Source of the DNA: Pseudomonas silvicola
GTDB lineage: Bacteria > Pseudomonadota > Gammaproteobacteria > Pseudomonadales > Pseudomonadaceae
Assembly (NCBI RefSeq): GCF_026651855.1
Contig: NZ_CP093280.1
Location: 6,408,501-6,472,500 of the forward strand
Reading direction: 5' to 3'
DNA: 64,000 nt
A program made the translations under genes and the position numbers. Shown here piece after piece: positions 1-9,388 of this stretch; position 1 is the first letter of the stretch; each line of letters opens with the position of its first letter. Below the pieces are notes generated by a model. The model saw only the letters and a program-made list of their open reading frames with translations, was not told where the DNA came from and made no database searches.

Positions 1-1035
1 TTCGTCGCCACTGCCGTGGCTGGGGTCTGCCATCCAGGGGGTGGTGTCATCGCCGGCCATCAGGTAGTACATGTTCTCCTGCTGGCGCTGGTCGACGGCA
101 GTCACGTTCAGCTTGCCTTTCCAGCCGTTGCCAAAGTCATGGGCAAGTTCCGCGAAGGCGCGCTGGGTGTGCACATCCCAGTAGCTCCACTTCTGGCCGA
201 TGTTGGCGCCACGGCTGTAATGGATGAGGTTGCCGTCCGCGTCGGTCAGGGGCAGACCGCCCCAACTGCTGCCGTTGGAGTTGCTCTTGTTGTCGGAGAA
301 CCCCACGGTCAGGGTGTCGGCGTCGGACAGGTCGAACGCGAGCATGCCACTGAGCACGTTCTGTTCGTGGGAATAGCGGTCCAGGTACGAATTGCCGGTC
401 TGGTTGGCATAGATGAAACGCCCACGCACATTGCCGCTATCGGTCAACGGCCCGGACACGTCCACGTCTACCCGACGGGTGCCCCAGGAACCAGCGGACA
501 CTTTCACCTGAGCCTGAGGCGTGTAGGTGGGGCGCTTGCGAATGAAGTTGACCGTGGCCGAAGGGTTGCCGGTGCCGCTCATGAGCCCATTGGCACCGTG
601 CAGAATGTCGACCTGCTCGTACTCGGCCATGTCCAGGTCACCGTTGAGCAGCCCGGCGCTGAACGGCGCGCCGATGCCATCGTACTCGAAGTTATTGATG
701 TCGAACCCGCGCGACGTGAAGTTGGTGCGGTCGGTTTCGTACTGCTCAACGGTTACTGATGGAGCACTGCGCAGCGCATCCTTGACGCTGTTGAGGTTGA
801 AATCATCCAGCTCCTGGCGCGACAGCGTGGTCACGCCCTGGGGTGTTTCCCTGGGCGTCAGGCCCAGCCGCGTGGTGGTGCTGTCAGCCGGTTGCTGATA
901 GCCGGTGGGGGCGGCGTCACTTTCGCTGCTGGCTTGCACGGCGGTGTTGGGCAGGGTCAGGGTATCGGCGTGGGCAAGCGGCGAGATCGCCCAGGCAGCG
1001 GCCACCAGGGCAGAGAAGGACAGGAGGGATTTCAC
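1..1035 (-). CDS. TonB-dependent siderophore receptor, N-terminal part (cut by window edge)
   Basis: Outer-membrane receptor that would import a ferric siderophore using TonB energy. The minus-strand reading begins at a GTG (VKSLLSFSALVAAAWAISPL...), which gives a clear signal peptide ending near AHA. It continues through the plug domain, with TPQ-like 'PRETPQGVTTLSRQEL', the 'LRSAPSVTV' segment, 'FTSRGFDINNFEYDGI' and 'GANGLMSGTGNPSATVNFIRKRP', all typical of the siderophore subfamily (FhuE/FpvA-like). An in-frame stop lies about 11 codons upstream of the GTG, and no strong Shine-Dalgarno is visible. Only about 345 residues lie in the window; the rest of the beta-barrel is beyond base 1. A Fur-box-like site about 40 bp upstream fits iron control. 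The exact siderophore cannot be told. Confidence 0.9.
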   Translation of the reverse strand, partial: MKSLLSFSALVAAAWAISPLAHADTLTLPNTAVQASSESDAAPTGYQQPADSTTTRLGLTPRETPQGVTTLSRQELDDFNLNSVKDALRSAPSVTVEQYETDRTNFTSRGFDINNFEYDGIGAPFSAGLLNGDLDMAEYEQVDILHGANGLMSGTGNPSATVNFIRKRPTYTPQAQVKVSAGSWGTRRVDVDVSGPLTDSGNVRGRFIYANQTGNSYLDRYSHEQNVLSGMLAFDLSDADTLTVGFSDNKSNSNGSSWGGLPLTDADGNLIHYSRGANIGQKWSYWDVHTQRAFAELAHDFGNGWKGKLNVTAVDQRQQENMYYLMAGDDTTPWMADPSHGSGDE

Positions 1036-1076
1036 AGTGACGATCCGAATGAAGGGAATACGTCAAAATGCTATTT

Positions 1077-1095
1077 GGAAATGATTATCATGTAA
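1077..1095. promoter_or_regulatory. Fur-box-like site upstream of the siderophore receptor
   Basis: A 19-bp stretch centred on AATGATTATCATG matches the GATAATGATAATCATTATC Fur consensus at 12 of 19 positions, including the whole central AATGAT-ATCAT core. It lies about 40 bp upstream of the receptor start, in AT-rich DNA where the promoter is expected. The consensus is established knowledge; binding here is inferred. Confidence 0.7.
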
Positions 1096-1311
1096 AGTTA
1101 TTTGTAACCAGATATTTGGCCGCTAAGGGTGATGTCAGGTCGCAGGGATTTCAGAGGCACATCTGTTTCGGGCCAGGTTCGTCTGTGAGACCACCTGGGA
1201 CGCTTTTTCCGTTCACTGCAGCGCTATGGGCTGCCAACACCATTGACGCAGGTTTGACGCCCACCCTGGCACCGCATTAGTGTTCATATCCCGTGAGATG
1301 GAGTTCCCCCC

Positions 1312-2091
1312 GTGCAGTTGAATATCTACCAGGTCGACGCCTTCGCTGACCGCCCTTTCGGCGGCAACCCCGCCGCGGTCTGCCCCCTTGCCGAATGGCT
1401 GCCCGATGCGCAGTTGCAGGCTATCGCCGAAGAAAACAACCTCTCGGAAACCGCCTACTTCGTGCGCAAGGGCGATGCCTTCGAACTGCGCTGGTTCACC
1501 CCCACGGTCGAGGTCGACCTGTGCGGCCACGCTACGTTGGCCGCCGCCTGGGTGATCGCCAATGAGCTGCCGGACGCCCCCGAGGTGATGCGCTTCGCCA
1601 CCCGCAGCGGCGAGCTGCGGGTGAGCCGTACCGCCCACGGCCTGGCCATGGACTTCCCGGCCAAGCAGCCGGTACCCCGTGAGCCGGTGGCAGGGCTGCT
1701 GGAGGCTTTGGGAATCACCCAGGCCGAAGTATTCGCCACCGATGACTGGCTGGTGGTGGTGGAAGACGAAGCGTTGATCGCCCAGCTGAAGCCCGATTTC
1801 GCCCGCCTCAAAGGCCTGCCCCTGCGCGGTGTCGCCGTGACGGCAGCCAGCCAGCGGTTCGACTTCGTCACCCGCTGGTTCGGCCCCAACGTGGGCGTCA
1901 ACGAAGACCCCGTGACCGGCTCCGCACACACTTCGCTGGCGCCATTGTGGGCCGAACGGCTGGGCAAATCGCTGTTGAAAACCGAGCAAGGCGGCGCGCG
2001 CAAGGGGCAGTTGACCTGCGAGTTGGCCGGTGACCGGGTGATCATCAGCGGCCAGGCCGTGCTGTTCATGAAAGGCACGGTGTTTTTCTGA
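1312..2091 (+). CDS. PhzF family isomerase/epimerase-like protein
   Basis: 259-residue member of the PhzF (phenazine biosynthesis/diaminopimelate-epimerase-fold) family, likely cytoplasmic. The start MQLNIYQVDAF is followed by GGNPAAVCPL and by NNLSETAYFV, which holds the glutamate equivalent to the catalytic Glu45 of PhzF. Further on are CGHATLAAAWV and the C-terminal half motif NEDPVTGSAH. The length matches the family. No phz core genes (phzA-G) lie nearby, so phenazine production is not implied; most such genes in pseudomonads are housekeeping isomerases of unknown substrate. It appears monocistronic. Confidence 0.9.
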   Translation: MQLNIYQVDAFADRPFGGNPAAVCPLAEWLPDAQLQAIAEENNLSETAYFVRKGDAFELRWFTPTVEVDLCGHATLAAAWVIANELPDAPEVMRFATRSGELRVSRTAHGLAMDFPAKQPVPREPVAGLLEALGITQAEVFATDDWLVVVEDEALIAQLKPDFARLKGLPLRGVAVTAASQRFDFVTRWFGPNVGVNEDPVTGSAHTSLAPLWAERLGKSLLKTEQGGARKGQLTCELAGDRVIISGQAVLFMKGTVFF

Positions 2092-2189
2092 AGCGCGGAT
2101 GAACATTCAACGCTGCACACAAACTGTCACATAACCGCAATATTTCGACTTCATGATCGGCGGCATCTGCCTTCGCGCCGTGAGCCGTC

Positions 2190-3209
2190 ATGACTTCGAG
2201 CATCATCAAAAGCCACCAGGACTCGGACCTTTTCGGCCTGCTCTACGGCTACCGGTTCCGCCCCGGTGGCCCGGTGTGCGAACTGGATTCGGCCGGGGTG
2301 TTGCAGGCCCTGGGCAGCGTCGAGCACAACGACGAGTTCGTCTGGCTGCACTTGAACCTGGCCCACGCCGGCTGCGAACGCTGGATGCATGCCCACCTGC
2401 CATTGCCCGACGACTATTTCGAAGCCCTGCACGAGGGCTCACGCTCCACGCGCATCGAGCACGTCGAAGACTCGCTGCTGGCGGTGGTCAACGACGTGGT
2501 ATTCAACTTCGGCATGGTCTCATCGGACATTTCCACCCTGTGGCTGTGCGCCACGGAGCGCCTGCTGGTCAGCGCCCGCCGTCAACCGCTGCACTCGGTG
2601 GACAAACTGCGCTCGTCGGTCAAGCGCGGCGAACGGTTCCGTTCGCCCATGGAACTGCTGGTTCACCTGTTCCGCGACCAGGCCGAAGTGCTGACTCAGA
2701 TCGTGCGCAAAACCAGCCTGAGCGTCGACGGTATCGAGGACCAGTTGCTGTCATTGCGCCTGAGCAACAACCGCGCGGAATTGGGCGCCATGCGTCGGGT
2801 GCTGGTGCGCCTGCAGCGGCTGCTGGCCCTGGAACCGGGGTCACTGCTGCGCCTGTTGAACCGCCCGCCGGTCTGGTTGCAGGAAGACGACTTGCAGGAG
2901 CTGCGCCAGGCCACCGAAGAGTTCGCCCTGGTGCTCAGCGACCTCACTGCGCTGGGTGAACGCATCAAGCTGCTGCAGGAAGAGATCGCGGCCAACCTCA
3001 ACGAACAGAGCAACCGCACGCTGTTCACCCTCACCGTGGTCACGGTGCTGGCCCTGCCCATCAATATCATCGCCGGTTTTTTCGGCATGAACGTCGGCGG
3101 TATCCCCCTGGCCAGTGACCCGGAGGGGTTCTGGATACTGGTGGCCCTGGTGGCCACCTTCACCTTGCTGGCCGGGCGTTGGGCCTTTCGCAAGCGCAGC
3201 GACTACTGA
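2190..3209 (+). CDS. zntB: Zinc transporter ZntB (CorA-family metal channel)
   Basis: 339-residue inner-membrane protein of the CorA family. A long soluble N-terminal domain with acidic and helical segments (to about residue 275) is followed by two C-terminal membrane helices (about 280-300 and 312-330). Between them is the family signature GMNVGG, seen as FFGMNVGGIPL, where CorA has the GMN selectivity motif. Length and architecture match ZntB of enterics and pseudomonads, which transports Zn2+. The KR-rich tail (RKRSDY) is typical. It lies between phzF-like and pit-like genes with no obvious operon partner. Confidence 0.88.
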   Translation: MTSSIIKSHQDSDLFGLLYGYRFRPGGPVCELDSAGVLQALGSVEHNDEFVWLHLNLAHAGCERWMHAHLPLPDDYFEALHEGSRSTRIEHVEDSLLAVVNDVVFNFGMVSSDISTLWLCATERLLVSARRQPLHSVDKLRSSVKRGERFRSPMELLVHLFRDQAEVLTQIVRKTSLSVDGIEDQLLSLRLSNNRAELGAMRRVLVRLQRLLALEPGSLLRLLNRPPVWLQEDDLQELRQATEEFALVLSDLTALGERIKLLQEEIAANLNEQSNRTLFTLTVVTVLALPINIIAGFFGMNVGGIPLASDPEGFWILVALVATFTLLAGRWAFRKRSDY

Positions 3210-3283
3210 CGCGGGCCTGACGCCAGGCTGTCATATTTTGCAACGATTATAGGAGCTCCCCTCCCTCAATCGAGTTGCCTGAC

Positions 3284-4897
3284 ATGGCTACGCCAACCCT
3301 GGCTTCTTCACCCAATAGCACCACCCATGCGCGCCCGACGTTTGACCGCAAACCAGGGCGCGGCACCTTGATCCTGTTCTTCGTCATCCTGGTCGTGGGG
3401 CTGGTCTACAGCACCTGGAGCCTGGTGAGTGACGTTGACGACATGGGCACGGTGGTCACCACCTGGACGCCCTTCCTGTTGCTGGGCATCGCCCTGCTGA
3501 TTGCCCTGGGCTTCGAGTTCGTCAACGGCTTCCATGACACGGCCAACGCCGTGGCCACGGTGATCTACACCCATTCGCTGCCACCGCAGTTCGCGGTGAT
3601 GTGGTCCGGCTGCTTCAACTTCCTCGGGGTACTGCTTTCCAGCGGCGCGGTGGCGTTCGGGATCATTGCCCTGCTGCCGGTGGAACTGATCCTGCAGGTG
3701 GGCTCGTCGGCTGGTTTCGCGATGATCTTCGCCCTGCTGATCGCGGCCATCGTCTGGAACCTGGGCACCTGGTGGCTGGGCCTGCCGGCGTCTTCGTCCC
3801 ATACCCTGATCGGCTCGATCATCGGTGTGGGGGTGGCCAATGCCCTGATGCACGGGCGTGACGGCACCAGTGGCGTGGACTGGAGCCAGGCGCTGAAGAT
3901 CGGCTACTCGCTGCTGCTGTCGCCGCTGATCGGTTTCGTCTGCGCGGCCTTGTTGTTGGTAGCGCTGCGCCTGCTGGTAAAGAACCGTGCATTGTACAAG
4001 GCGCCGGTCAGCGATGCCCCGCCGCCGTGGTGGATTCGCGGCCTGCTGATCCTCACCTGCACGGGCGTGTCGTTCGCCCACGGCTCCAATGACGGCCAGA
4101 AAGGCATGGGCCTGATCATGCTGATCCTGGTGGGCACCCTGCCCATGGCCTACGCCCTGAACCGCGCCATGCCAGCCGACCAGTCCGTGCAATTCGCCGC
4201 CGTGGCGCAAGTCACCCAGCAGGCCCTGGCCAAGACCGACCCCACGCCGGTGGCCGGTGACCCGCGGCTTATCCTCACTGACTACATCCGCGACAAGAAA
4301 CCCAGCCCGCAGCTGGTACCGGCCCTGGCGGCCATCGCCGGGCTGATCGGCCAGGAAGTCAGCGCCTACGGCAGCCTGACCGCCATCCCCGCGGCGGCGG
4401 TGGGCAACGTGCGCAATGACATGTACCTGACCGGCGAAGCCATCCGCCTGATGGAGAAGGACAAGCTCGGCCAGTACGACGCCGACACCCAGGCCAAGGT
4501 CAGCCAGTTCAAGCAGCAGATCGACAGCTCCACCCGCTTCATCCCGCTGTGGGTCAAGGTGGCGGTAGCCATCGCCCTGGGGCTGGGCACCATGGTGGGC
4601 TGGAAGCGTATCGTGGTGACCGTGGGCGAGAAGATCGGCAAGAACCACCTGACCTACGCCCAGGGGGCGAGCGCCGAGGTGGTGGCGATGCTGACCATCG
4701 GCGCGGCGGACATGTACGGCTTGCCGGTGTCCACGACCCACGTACTGAGTTCGGGGGTGGCCGGCGCGATGGTCGCCAATGGCTCGGGGCTGCAGATGCG
4801 CACCATCCGCAACCTGGTGATGGCCTGGGTGCTGACCCTGCCCGCGGCGATCCTGCTGTCCGGGTCGCTTTACTGGCTGTTCGCAACGGTGTTCTGA
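3284..4897 (+). CDS. Inorganic phosphate transporter, PiT family
   Basis: About 537-residue inner-membrane phosphate permease. Two copies of the PiT signature are visible: 'GFEFVNGFHDTANAVATVIYT' near residue 75 and 'VSFAHGSNDGQKGMGLI' near residue 265. The conserved 'PASSSHTLIGSIIG' and 'PVSTTHVLSSGVAGAM' segments are also present, with about ten hydrophobic helices and a long charged central loop. A TTG nine bases upstream (3275) is an alternative start; the ATG gives MATPTLASSPN. PitA-type carriers import metal-phosphate with protons. The gene seems to stand alone, with a gap on its 3' side. Confidence 0.9.
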   Translation: MATPTLASSPNSTTHARPTFDRKPGRGTLILFFVILVVGLVYSTWSLVSDVDDMGTVVTTWTPFLLLGIALLIALGFEFVNGFHDTANAVATVIYTHSLPPQFAVMWSGCFNFLGVLLSSGAVAFGIIALLPVELILQVGSSAGFAMIFALLIAAIVWNLGTWWLGLPASSSHTLIGSIIGVGVANALMHGRDGTSGVDWSQALKIGYSLLLSPLIGFVCAALLLVALRLLVKNRALYKAPVSDAPPPWWIRGLLILTCTGVSFAHGSNDGQKGMGLIMLILVGTLPMAYALNRAMPADQSVQFAAVAQVTQQALAKTDPTPVAGDPRLILTDYIRDKKPSPQLVPALAAIAGLIGQEVSAYGSLTAIPAAAVGNVRNDMYLTGEAIRLMEKDKLGQYDADTQAKVSQFKQQIDSSTRFIPLWVKVAVAIALGLGTMVGWKRIVVTVGEKIGKNHLTYAQGASAEVVAMLTIGAADMYGLPVSTTHVLSSGVAGAMVANGSGLQMRTIRNLVMAWVLTLPAAILLSGSLYWLFATVF

Positions 4898-5277
4898 CCA
4901 CCAGGTGGCCGCGACATGGAGCAGCGGACCCGGCCGCGTCCCAAGCGCCGCGCCGCACCAGGCACCCGCCTGCACCGCCACGGCGGCCTAACGGCCGCCG
5001 CTGCAAAGCGTGCGCGTGAGCCGGTAGCGGCCCCAGTCCTCGGGGATATGGAGGCCAGAAACCACCGCATAAAATATGTTTCAAACAGTTGACCAAATGC
5101 CCCCCACATGCCTCCTGGCACCCTGCCCACGCAATTGATCATTTCTTCGCCACTCCCGCCAAGGTACTGGCCCCATTGGCTTTGACGAAGTTATCCACAG
5201 AGATACCCACGATTTCCGGGGACAACTTCAACACCCTCCAGCACAACAGTTTCTGCAGGGCAAGTGCATCCGCGCCC
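4898..5277. other. Intergenic region between convergent pit and MATE genes
   Basis: This 380-bp gap holds no convincing coding sequence on either strand. It contains one exact DnaA-box-like nonamer, TTATCCACA, at 5191-5199. I see no further DnaA boxes, AT-rich unwinding element or rep gene around it. No terminator with a T-tract was found for either convergent gene. Confidence 0.6.
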
Positions 5278-6633
5278 TCAGACCAGCCGCTCGATCCGCC
5301 GGTGGCGCCACACGCCTCGGTAATAGGCTGACTGCAGCACCAGCATGCTCAGGTAGGTCACCGGAAACGCCATCCACACCCCTTCCAGGCCGAACCGGGC
5401 ATTGAGCAACCAGGCTGCCGGCAGTTCCACGCCAACGATGCAGAAAATCGAGATCAGCACCGGCACCAGCACCGTGCCACTGGCGCGCATGATGCCGCCC
5501 ACCAAGGCCTGGAAGCCGAACACCAGCATGCTCCAGAGCATGATGTGCAACAGGTGTTCGGCCTCGGCGCGGGTGGCGGGGTCGGTGATGAACAGCGCCA
5601 GCAGCCAGTGGGACAGCAGGTAGCCGAGCACGATCAGGCCGCCGGTGAGCCAGAGGTTGATGGCCATGCCGGTGCGCAGGATCGGGCCGATGCGTTCCAG
5701 GCGCCCGGCACCGATGGCCTGGGCGCCCAGAATGGAGGCCGTGATGGCGATGGACAGCGCGGGGAATTGCACGTAGTTGACGATCTGGGTCACCGCGCCG
5801 TAAGCGGCGGTGGCCTGGGAGCCGTGGCCGTTGACCAGGGACAGGATCACCAGTTCGGACAGCGAGATGACCACCATCTGCAGGCCGGTGGGCAAGCCGA
5901 TGCGCAGAACCTTGGCGAGGATGGCGCGGTCCAGGCGCAGGGCCTTGAAGAATTCACGGTCAGGGGCCAGCACATGCCTGGCCCGGTTCAGGCGCCAGGC
6001 CAGCAGCGCGATGGCCACGACGTTACCGGCCAGCGCGGCGACCGCGGCGCTTTGCGTGCCCAGTTGCGGCAGGCCCAGCCAGCCACGGATCAACGCCGGG
6101 GTCAGCAGCAGGCCCACGGCGGTGGACACCACCAACGCCAGCAGGGGCGTGAGGGTATCGCTGACGCCGCGCAACAGCTGCGTGAACAGTACGAACACCA
6201 ACAGGATGGGCATGATGCACATCATCACCCGAGCGTAGGCCACCGCGTCATCCAGCACGTCGGCGGGGGTGCCCAGGCCCTGCAAGGCCTGGCGCGCGAA
6301 GACACTGCCGAACACCGCCGCCACCAGGCCGATCAGCGCACCCAGCAGCAGGGTGGACGCCGCGATCTGTTTGACCATGTGCGGCTCGCGCGCGCCCCAG
6401 GCCTGCCCGATCAACACCCCGGCGCCCGCCCCCAGGCCGATAACCAGCGCGATGAAGAAGAACACGATGGGAAACATCCCCGACACCGCCGCCAAGGCCT
6501 GGGTGCCGAGCATCTGGCCGATGAAGATGCTGTTGAGGGTGCCGGACATCGATTGCAGGAAATTGGACAGCACCATGGGTGCCAGGAACGCCAGATAGGT
6601 TTGCCACAAGGGCCGTTGTGCGGGGATGTGCAT
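5278..6633 (-). CDS. MATE family multidrug/metabolite efflux transporter
   Basis: 451-residue inner-membrane cation-coupled exporter of the MATE family. It has twelve hydrophobic helices and the typical N-terminal run 'LAPMVLSNFLQSMSGTLNSI', followed by GQMLGTQALAAVSGMFP and 'GLGAGAGVLIGQAWGARE'. A second-half repeat, 'GLPTGLQMVVISLSELVIL' with QFPALSIAITASILGAQAIGAG, confirms the two-fold pseudo-symmetry. The start ATG (MHIPAQRPLWQTY) is the usual place for this family. Substrate is unknown; no regulator is adjacent. Confidence 0.9.
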   Translation of the reverse strand: MHIPAQRPLWQTYLAFLAPMVLSNFLQSMSGTLNSIFIGQMLGTQALAAVSGMFPIVFFFIALVIGLGAGAGVLIGQAWGAREPHMVKQIAASTLLLGALIGLVAAVFGSVFARQALQGLGTPADVLDDAVAYARVMMCIMPILLVFVLFTQLLRGVSDTLTPLLALVVSTAVGLLLTPALIRGWLGLPQLGTQSAAVAALAGNVVAIALLAWRLNRARHVLAPDREFFKALRLDRAILAKVLRIGLPTGLQMVVISLSELVILSLVNGHGSQATAAYGAVTQIVNYVQFPALSIAITASILGAQAIGAGRLERIGPILRTGMAINLWLTGGLIVLGYLLSHWLLALFITDPATRAEAEHLLHIMLWSMLVFGFQALVGGIMRASGTVLVPVLISIFCIVGVELPAAWLLNARFGLEGVWMAFPVTYLSMLVLQSAYYRGVWRHRRIERLV

Positions 6634-6769
6634 GGGGAAGCGCTTCTCGGGCAGATTGGCAGGCCCGGGATTCTAGCGCACTCGGCCGCCTGCACGCCTG
6701 CCATCCTGCCAGCAAGCGGCACCTCGACAGGGGTTTCAGCAGCCGTGGTAGCGAGGGGCGCGTTGTCGA

Positions 6770-7267
6770 TCAATAGGCCCTGACCACGCTGACCCCGGCA
6801 CGGTAGTCGGAGATCCCGGCAGCGCTGCCGCGGCGCTCCACCATGATCTGGTAACGCCCCGGGTCCAGGCGCACTTCGCTCAGTTCGGCATGCAGCACGC
6901 CGCTGCCCCAGGATGACAGCATGGGGTGGTTGATGCGCCGGTCCTGGATGACCACCGCATCGTCGATGTCATAGATACGCAGAAAAACGTTGAACGGTGC
7001 CCCCGGCTCGCGGGTGTGCCCCGTGGCATCCGGGCGCAAGCCACCGGCTCCCTCCCATAGCCGTTGGCGCGCCGTCAGGTCATTGGGCGGGTAGAAGTAG
7101 TCCAGGCGCACCGAGTAGCTGTCTTTGTCGACGATGCGCACGGTGATCCCCGCCACGGCACCCGACGTCTTCAGGCTCAGGGGCGCGACGTCGGCAGCGT
7201 GGGCCTCGGTACTGTGGGCGGCCAAGGCGAGGTTCAAGGCACACAAGGCCAGCGGGATATCTCTCAA
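6770..7267 (-). CDS. Exported small protein, DUF5625-like
   Basis: About 165 residues with an N-terminal hydrophobic segment (IPLALCALNLALAAHS) that looks like a signal peptide, then a beta-rich domain. Features are 'VRIVDKDSYSVRLDYFY', ARQRLWEGAGG, EPGAPFNVFLRIYDIDD and a C-terminal 'LDPGRYQIMVERRG'. The pattern resembles the DUF5625 family of small periplasmic proteins or lipoproteins, but I cannot search to confirm. The first available start is a TTG without a good Shine-Dalgarno, so the N-terminus is uncertain. It follows the moc-like operon on the same strand but is separated by 37 bp. Function unknown. Confidence 0.6.
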   Translation of the reverse strand: MRDIPLALCALNLALAAHSTEAHAADVAPLSLKTSGAVAGITVRIVDKDSYSVRLDYFYPPNDLTARQRLWEGAGGLRPDATGHTREPGAPFNVFLRIYDIDDAVVIQDRRINHPMLSSWGSGVLHAELSEVRLDPGRYQIMVERRGSAAGISDYRAGVSVVRAY

Positions 7268-7304
7268 AACGGTTTCACCGGTGGGTTGTCCGTTTCAGGG
7301 TATC

Positions 7305-8147
7305 TCAATTTTCGCGCGACGCCACCGCCTGCCATAGCTCGCGAGCCTTGTCCTTGAGCCATAGCGCCTCGGCCCAGCGGTCACCCAGCTCGCGGCCATC
7401 GGCGCCCGTGATAGCGTATGGCGGCGGCCCCAACTCGCAGGTGAATGACAGGCTACCGGTGGCACTGCCGTCACGGGCCAGCCAATCTTCCATGCCGTGG
7501 CGCCACCACCCCAGAAAACGCTGCACCCAGGCCTGGTGCTGGGTAAACGCCAGGGATACCTGCACCTGCTCGCTGCTGGCGACCCGTCCGTGAAAGCCCC
7601 AACTGCGCCGCAGTATCTGGTGAATCGGCTCGTCGTCTTCGCGGCTGGGCGCTTCGGGTAACTCCCGGCCCACCACGTAATGGGACAGGTCGGCGAGCAG
7701 CTTGAGGTCCGGCAGTTCGGCCAGCAGCTGCAGGGTGAAGGGCAAGTCGTTGGTGACCCGGTAGCGATGGGTTTCCACCAGCACCGGAAAGTCCACCTGT
7801 TCGGCCAGCCGTTGCCAGCCTTCGAGCAAGGGCACTGCGCCTGCCAGGGTAAACGGCCGCACGTCCGCTTGAATCGTCAGGTGGTGGCAGCCGTGCTGGC
7901 TGGCGATGTCCAGCGCGGCGGCCAAGTCGTCCACCGTGCGTGGAAACACCTGCCCCTCGATGGCCAGCCCCAGGCTCTGCGCAGCGTTGCTCAAGCGTCG
8001 GGCATGGGCGGGTTGCCAGAAATGGTCGGTGATACCGTCGAAGCCCGCTGCGGCGATCTGCTGCAGTTGCGCCTCCAGCGGCTGGGTGGGCTGGCCCTGG
8101 TGGTCGAGCATGGCCCACAGGGATTGAAACACCAGAAAACGGCTCAC
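7305..8147 (-). CDS. Sugar phosphate isomerase/epimerase (TIM barrel), last gene of moc-like operon
   Basis: About 280 residues of the xylose-isomerase-like TIM-barrel superfamily. Strands with metal-ligand-type residues are visible: FDGITDHFW, 'CHHLTIQADV', 'DFPVLVETHR' (Glu and His) and 'LKLLADLSHYV' (Asp and His). I chose the GTG at 8147 because GAGGAAC sits just before it, inside the last codons of the upstream reductase gene; the stop of that gene is two bases away, so translation is probably coupled. A MocC-like role in inositol/rhizopine breakdown is inferred from context only. Confidence 0.8.
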   Translation of the reverse strand: MSRFLVFQSLWAMLDHQGQPTQPLEAQLQQIAAAGFDGITDHFWQPAHARRLSNAAQSLGLAIEGQVFPRTVDDLAAALDIASQHGCHHLTIQADVRPFTLAGAVPLLEGWQRLAEQVDFPVLVETHRYRVTNDLPFTLQLLAELPDLKLLADLSHYVVGRELPEAPSREDDEPIHQILRRSWGFHGRVASSEQVQVSLAFTQHQAWVQRFLGWWRHGMEDWLARDGSATGSLSFTCELGPPPYAITGADGRELGDRWAEALWLKDKARELWQAVASREN

Positions 8148-8149
8148 GG

Positions 8150-9388
8150 TCAGTTCCTCAACAGGGTTTTGAGTGACACACGGGCATCGGCCAGGGCCTC
8201 GACAGGCAATGGCAGGGCGGCGCTGATCAACCGTTCGCACAGCTTGATGTCCTTGGCCACGCTGTTGCCGGGCCCCCAGGCGCAAGCACCTTGCAGGCGC
8301 CGGCCGGCGTCGAGGAAGAACAGCAGCAAGCCCCCGCTGGCCAACGCGCGCCGCACGCTCGGTGAGCCGTCACCTGCATCGCCCACCCTTTGCAGGCTGG
8401 TATCGTACTGATCGGACCAGAACCCTGGCACCTGCTCAAAGGGCAGTTCGGCGCCCAGCAGGTTGAGCGCAGCGTGGCGCCCCTGGGCCTCGGCGTTACG
8501 CCAGGTTTCCTGACGCTGGAAAGCTCCCTGCAGGTGCAACCTGAACTCGCAGACATCGCCGGCGGCATACACCTGCCGGTCACTGGTGCGCAGGAAGGCG
8601 TCGACGCGGATACCCTGCCCCACCGCCAAGCCCGCCGCCTGGGCCAGGTCGATATTGGGTTGCATGCCGATGCCCACCAGCACGCCATCGCACGGGATGC
8701 GGCTACCGTCCACCAGGGAAACAACCTCGACCTGGCTACCGCCCTCGAATGCTTCGATGCGTGCATTCAGGCGCACGTCCACACCGTGTTCGCGGTGCAA
8801 GGCCAACAGCGCGTCGCCGATGTCCGCCGGCAGCACGCGCCCGGCCAGGCGCGGGCCGGCTTCCAGCAAGGTCACCTCGCAGCCCAGGGCGCGGGCACTG
8901 GCGGCCACCTCCAGGCCGATGAACCCACCACCCACCACCACCAGGCGCGCCCCGGGGCGCAAGCTGTCGCGCAGGGCCAGCGCTTCATCGTGGGTACGCA
9001 GGTACAACACGTTTCGCCAGCCAGGCGCCACGCCGGGCAGGCGCCGGGCGCGACCGCCGGTGGCCAGCAGCAGGCCGCGATAGCCCACGTGCGTGCCGTC
9101 GGCCAGGGCCAGGCGCCGCGCGGTGGTATCCAGTGCCTGCACCGGCTGCCCCGTGAGGTGTTCGATGCCCAGCGCCCGCAGCTGTTGCGCACCGCACAGG
9201 CTGAAGCCGGCCAATTCAGCGCTGCCCTGCAACAGGCCCTTGGACAACGCTGGTCGCTCATAAGGGGCGTGGGGCTCGTCACCGATCAGCAGCAGGCGGC
9301 CGTCATACCCTTGCTCGCGCAACGTCAGGGCGGCGCGGCCACCGGCGTGGCCGGCGCCGACGATGACCAGCGGGTCGGCAGTGCTCAT
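8150..9388 (-). CDS. FAD-dependent ferredoxin reductase (MocF-like)
   Basis: About 412-residue flavoprotein of the NAD(P)H:rubredoxin/ferredoxin reductase type. It has an N-terminal FAD site 'VIVGAGHAGGRAALTLREQG' with YERPALSKG, a second NAD(P) Rossmann site VVVGGGFIGLEVAASARALG, and 'VYAAGDVCEF' closing the FAD fold, then a C-terminal reductase domain. The start ATG overlaps the stop of the Rieske gene by four bases. It would pass electrons from NAD(P)H to the adjacent MocE ferredoxin and on to the desaturase-like oxygenase. The role comes from family knowledge and gene order. Confidence 0.9.
   Translation of the reverse strand: MSTADPLVIVGAGHAGGRAALTLREQGYDGRLLLIGDEPHAPYERPALSKGLLQGSAELAGFSLCGAQQLRALGIEHLTGQPVQALDTTARRLALADGTHVGYRGLLLATGGRARRLPGVAPGWRNVLYLRTHDEALALRDSLRPGARLVVVGGGFIGLEVAASARALGCEVTLLEAGPRLAGRVLPADIGDALLALHREHGVDVRLNARIEAFEGGSQVEVVSLVDGSRIPCDGVLVGIGMQPNIDLAQAAGLAVGQGIRVDAFLRTSDRQVYAAGDVCEFRLHLQGAFQRQETWRNAEAQGRHAALNLLGAELPFEQVPGFWSDQYDTSLQRVGDAGDGSPSVRRALASGGLLLFFLDAGRRLQGACAWGPGNSVAKDIKLCERLISAALPLPVEALADARVSLKTLLRN

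Noticed and set aside
1312-2091. Phenazine biosynthesis locus
   Set aside because: Only a PhzF-fold protein is present; no phzA, B, C, D, E or G gene adjoins it.
3308-4981. 557-residue minus-strand frame opposite the Pit gene
   Set aside because: Gln/His/Arg-rich shadow with no domain; the plus strand has a clear PiT permease.
5191-5199. DnaA box as part of a replication origin
   Set aside because: Only one copy, with no cluster, AT-rich unwinding region, dnaA, dnaN or rep gene near it; a 9-mer occurs by chance.
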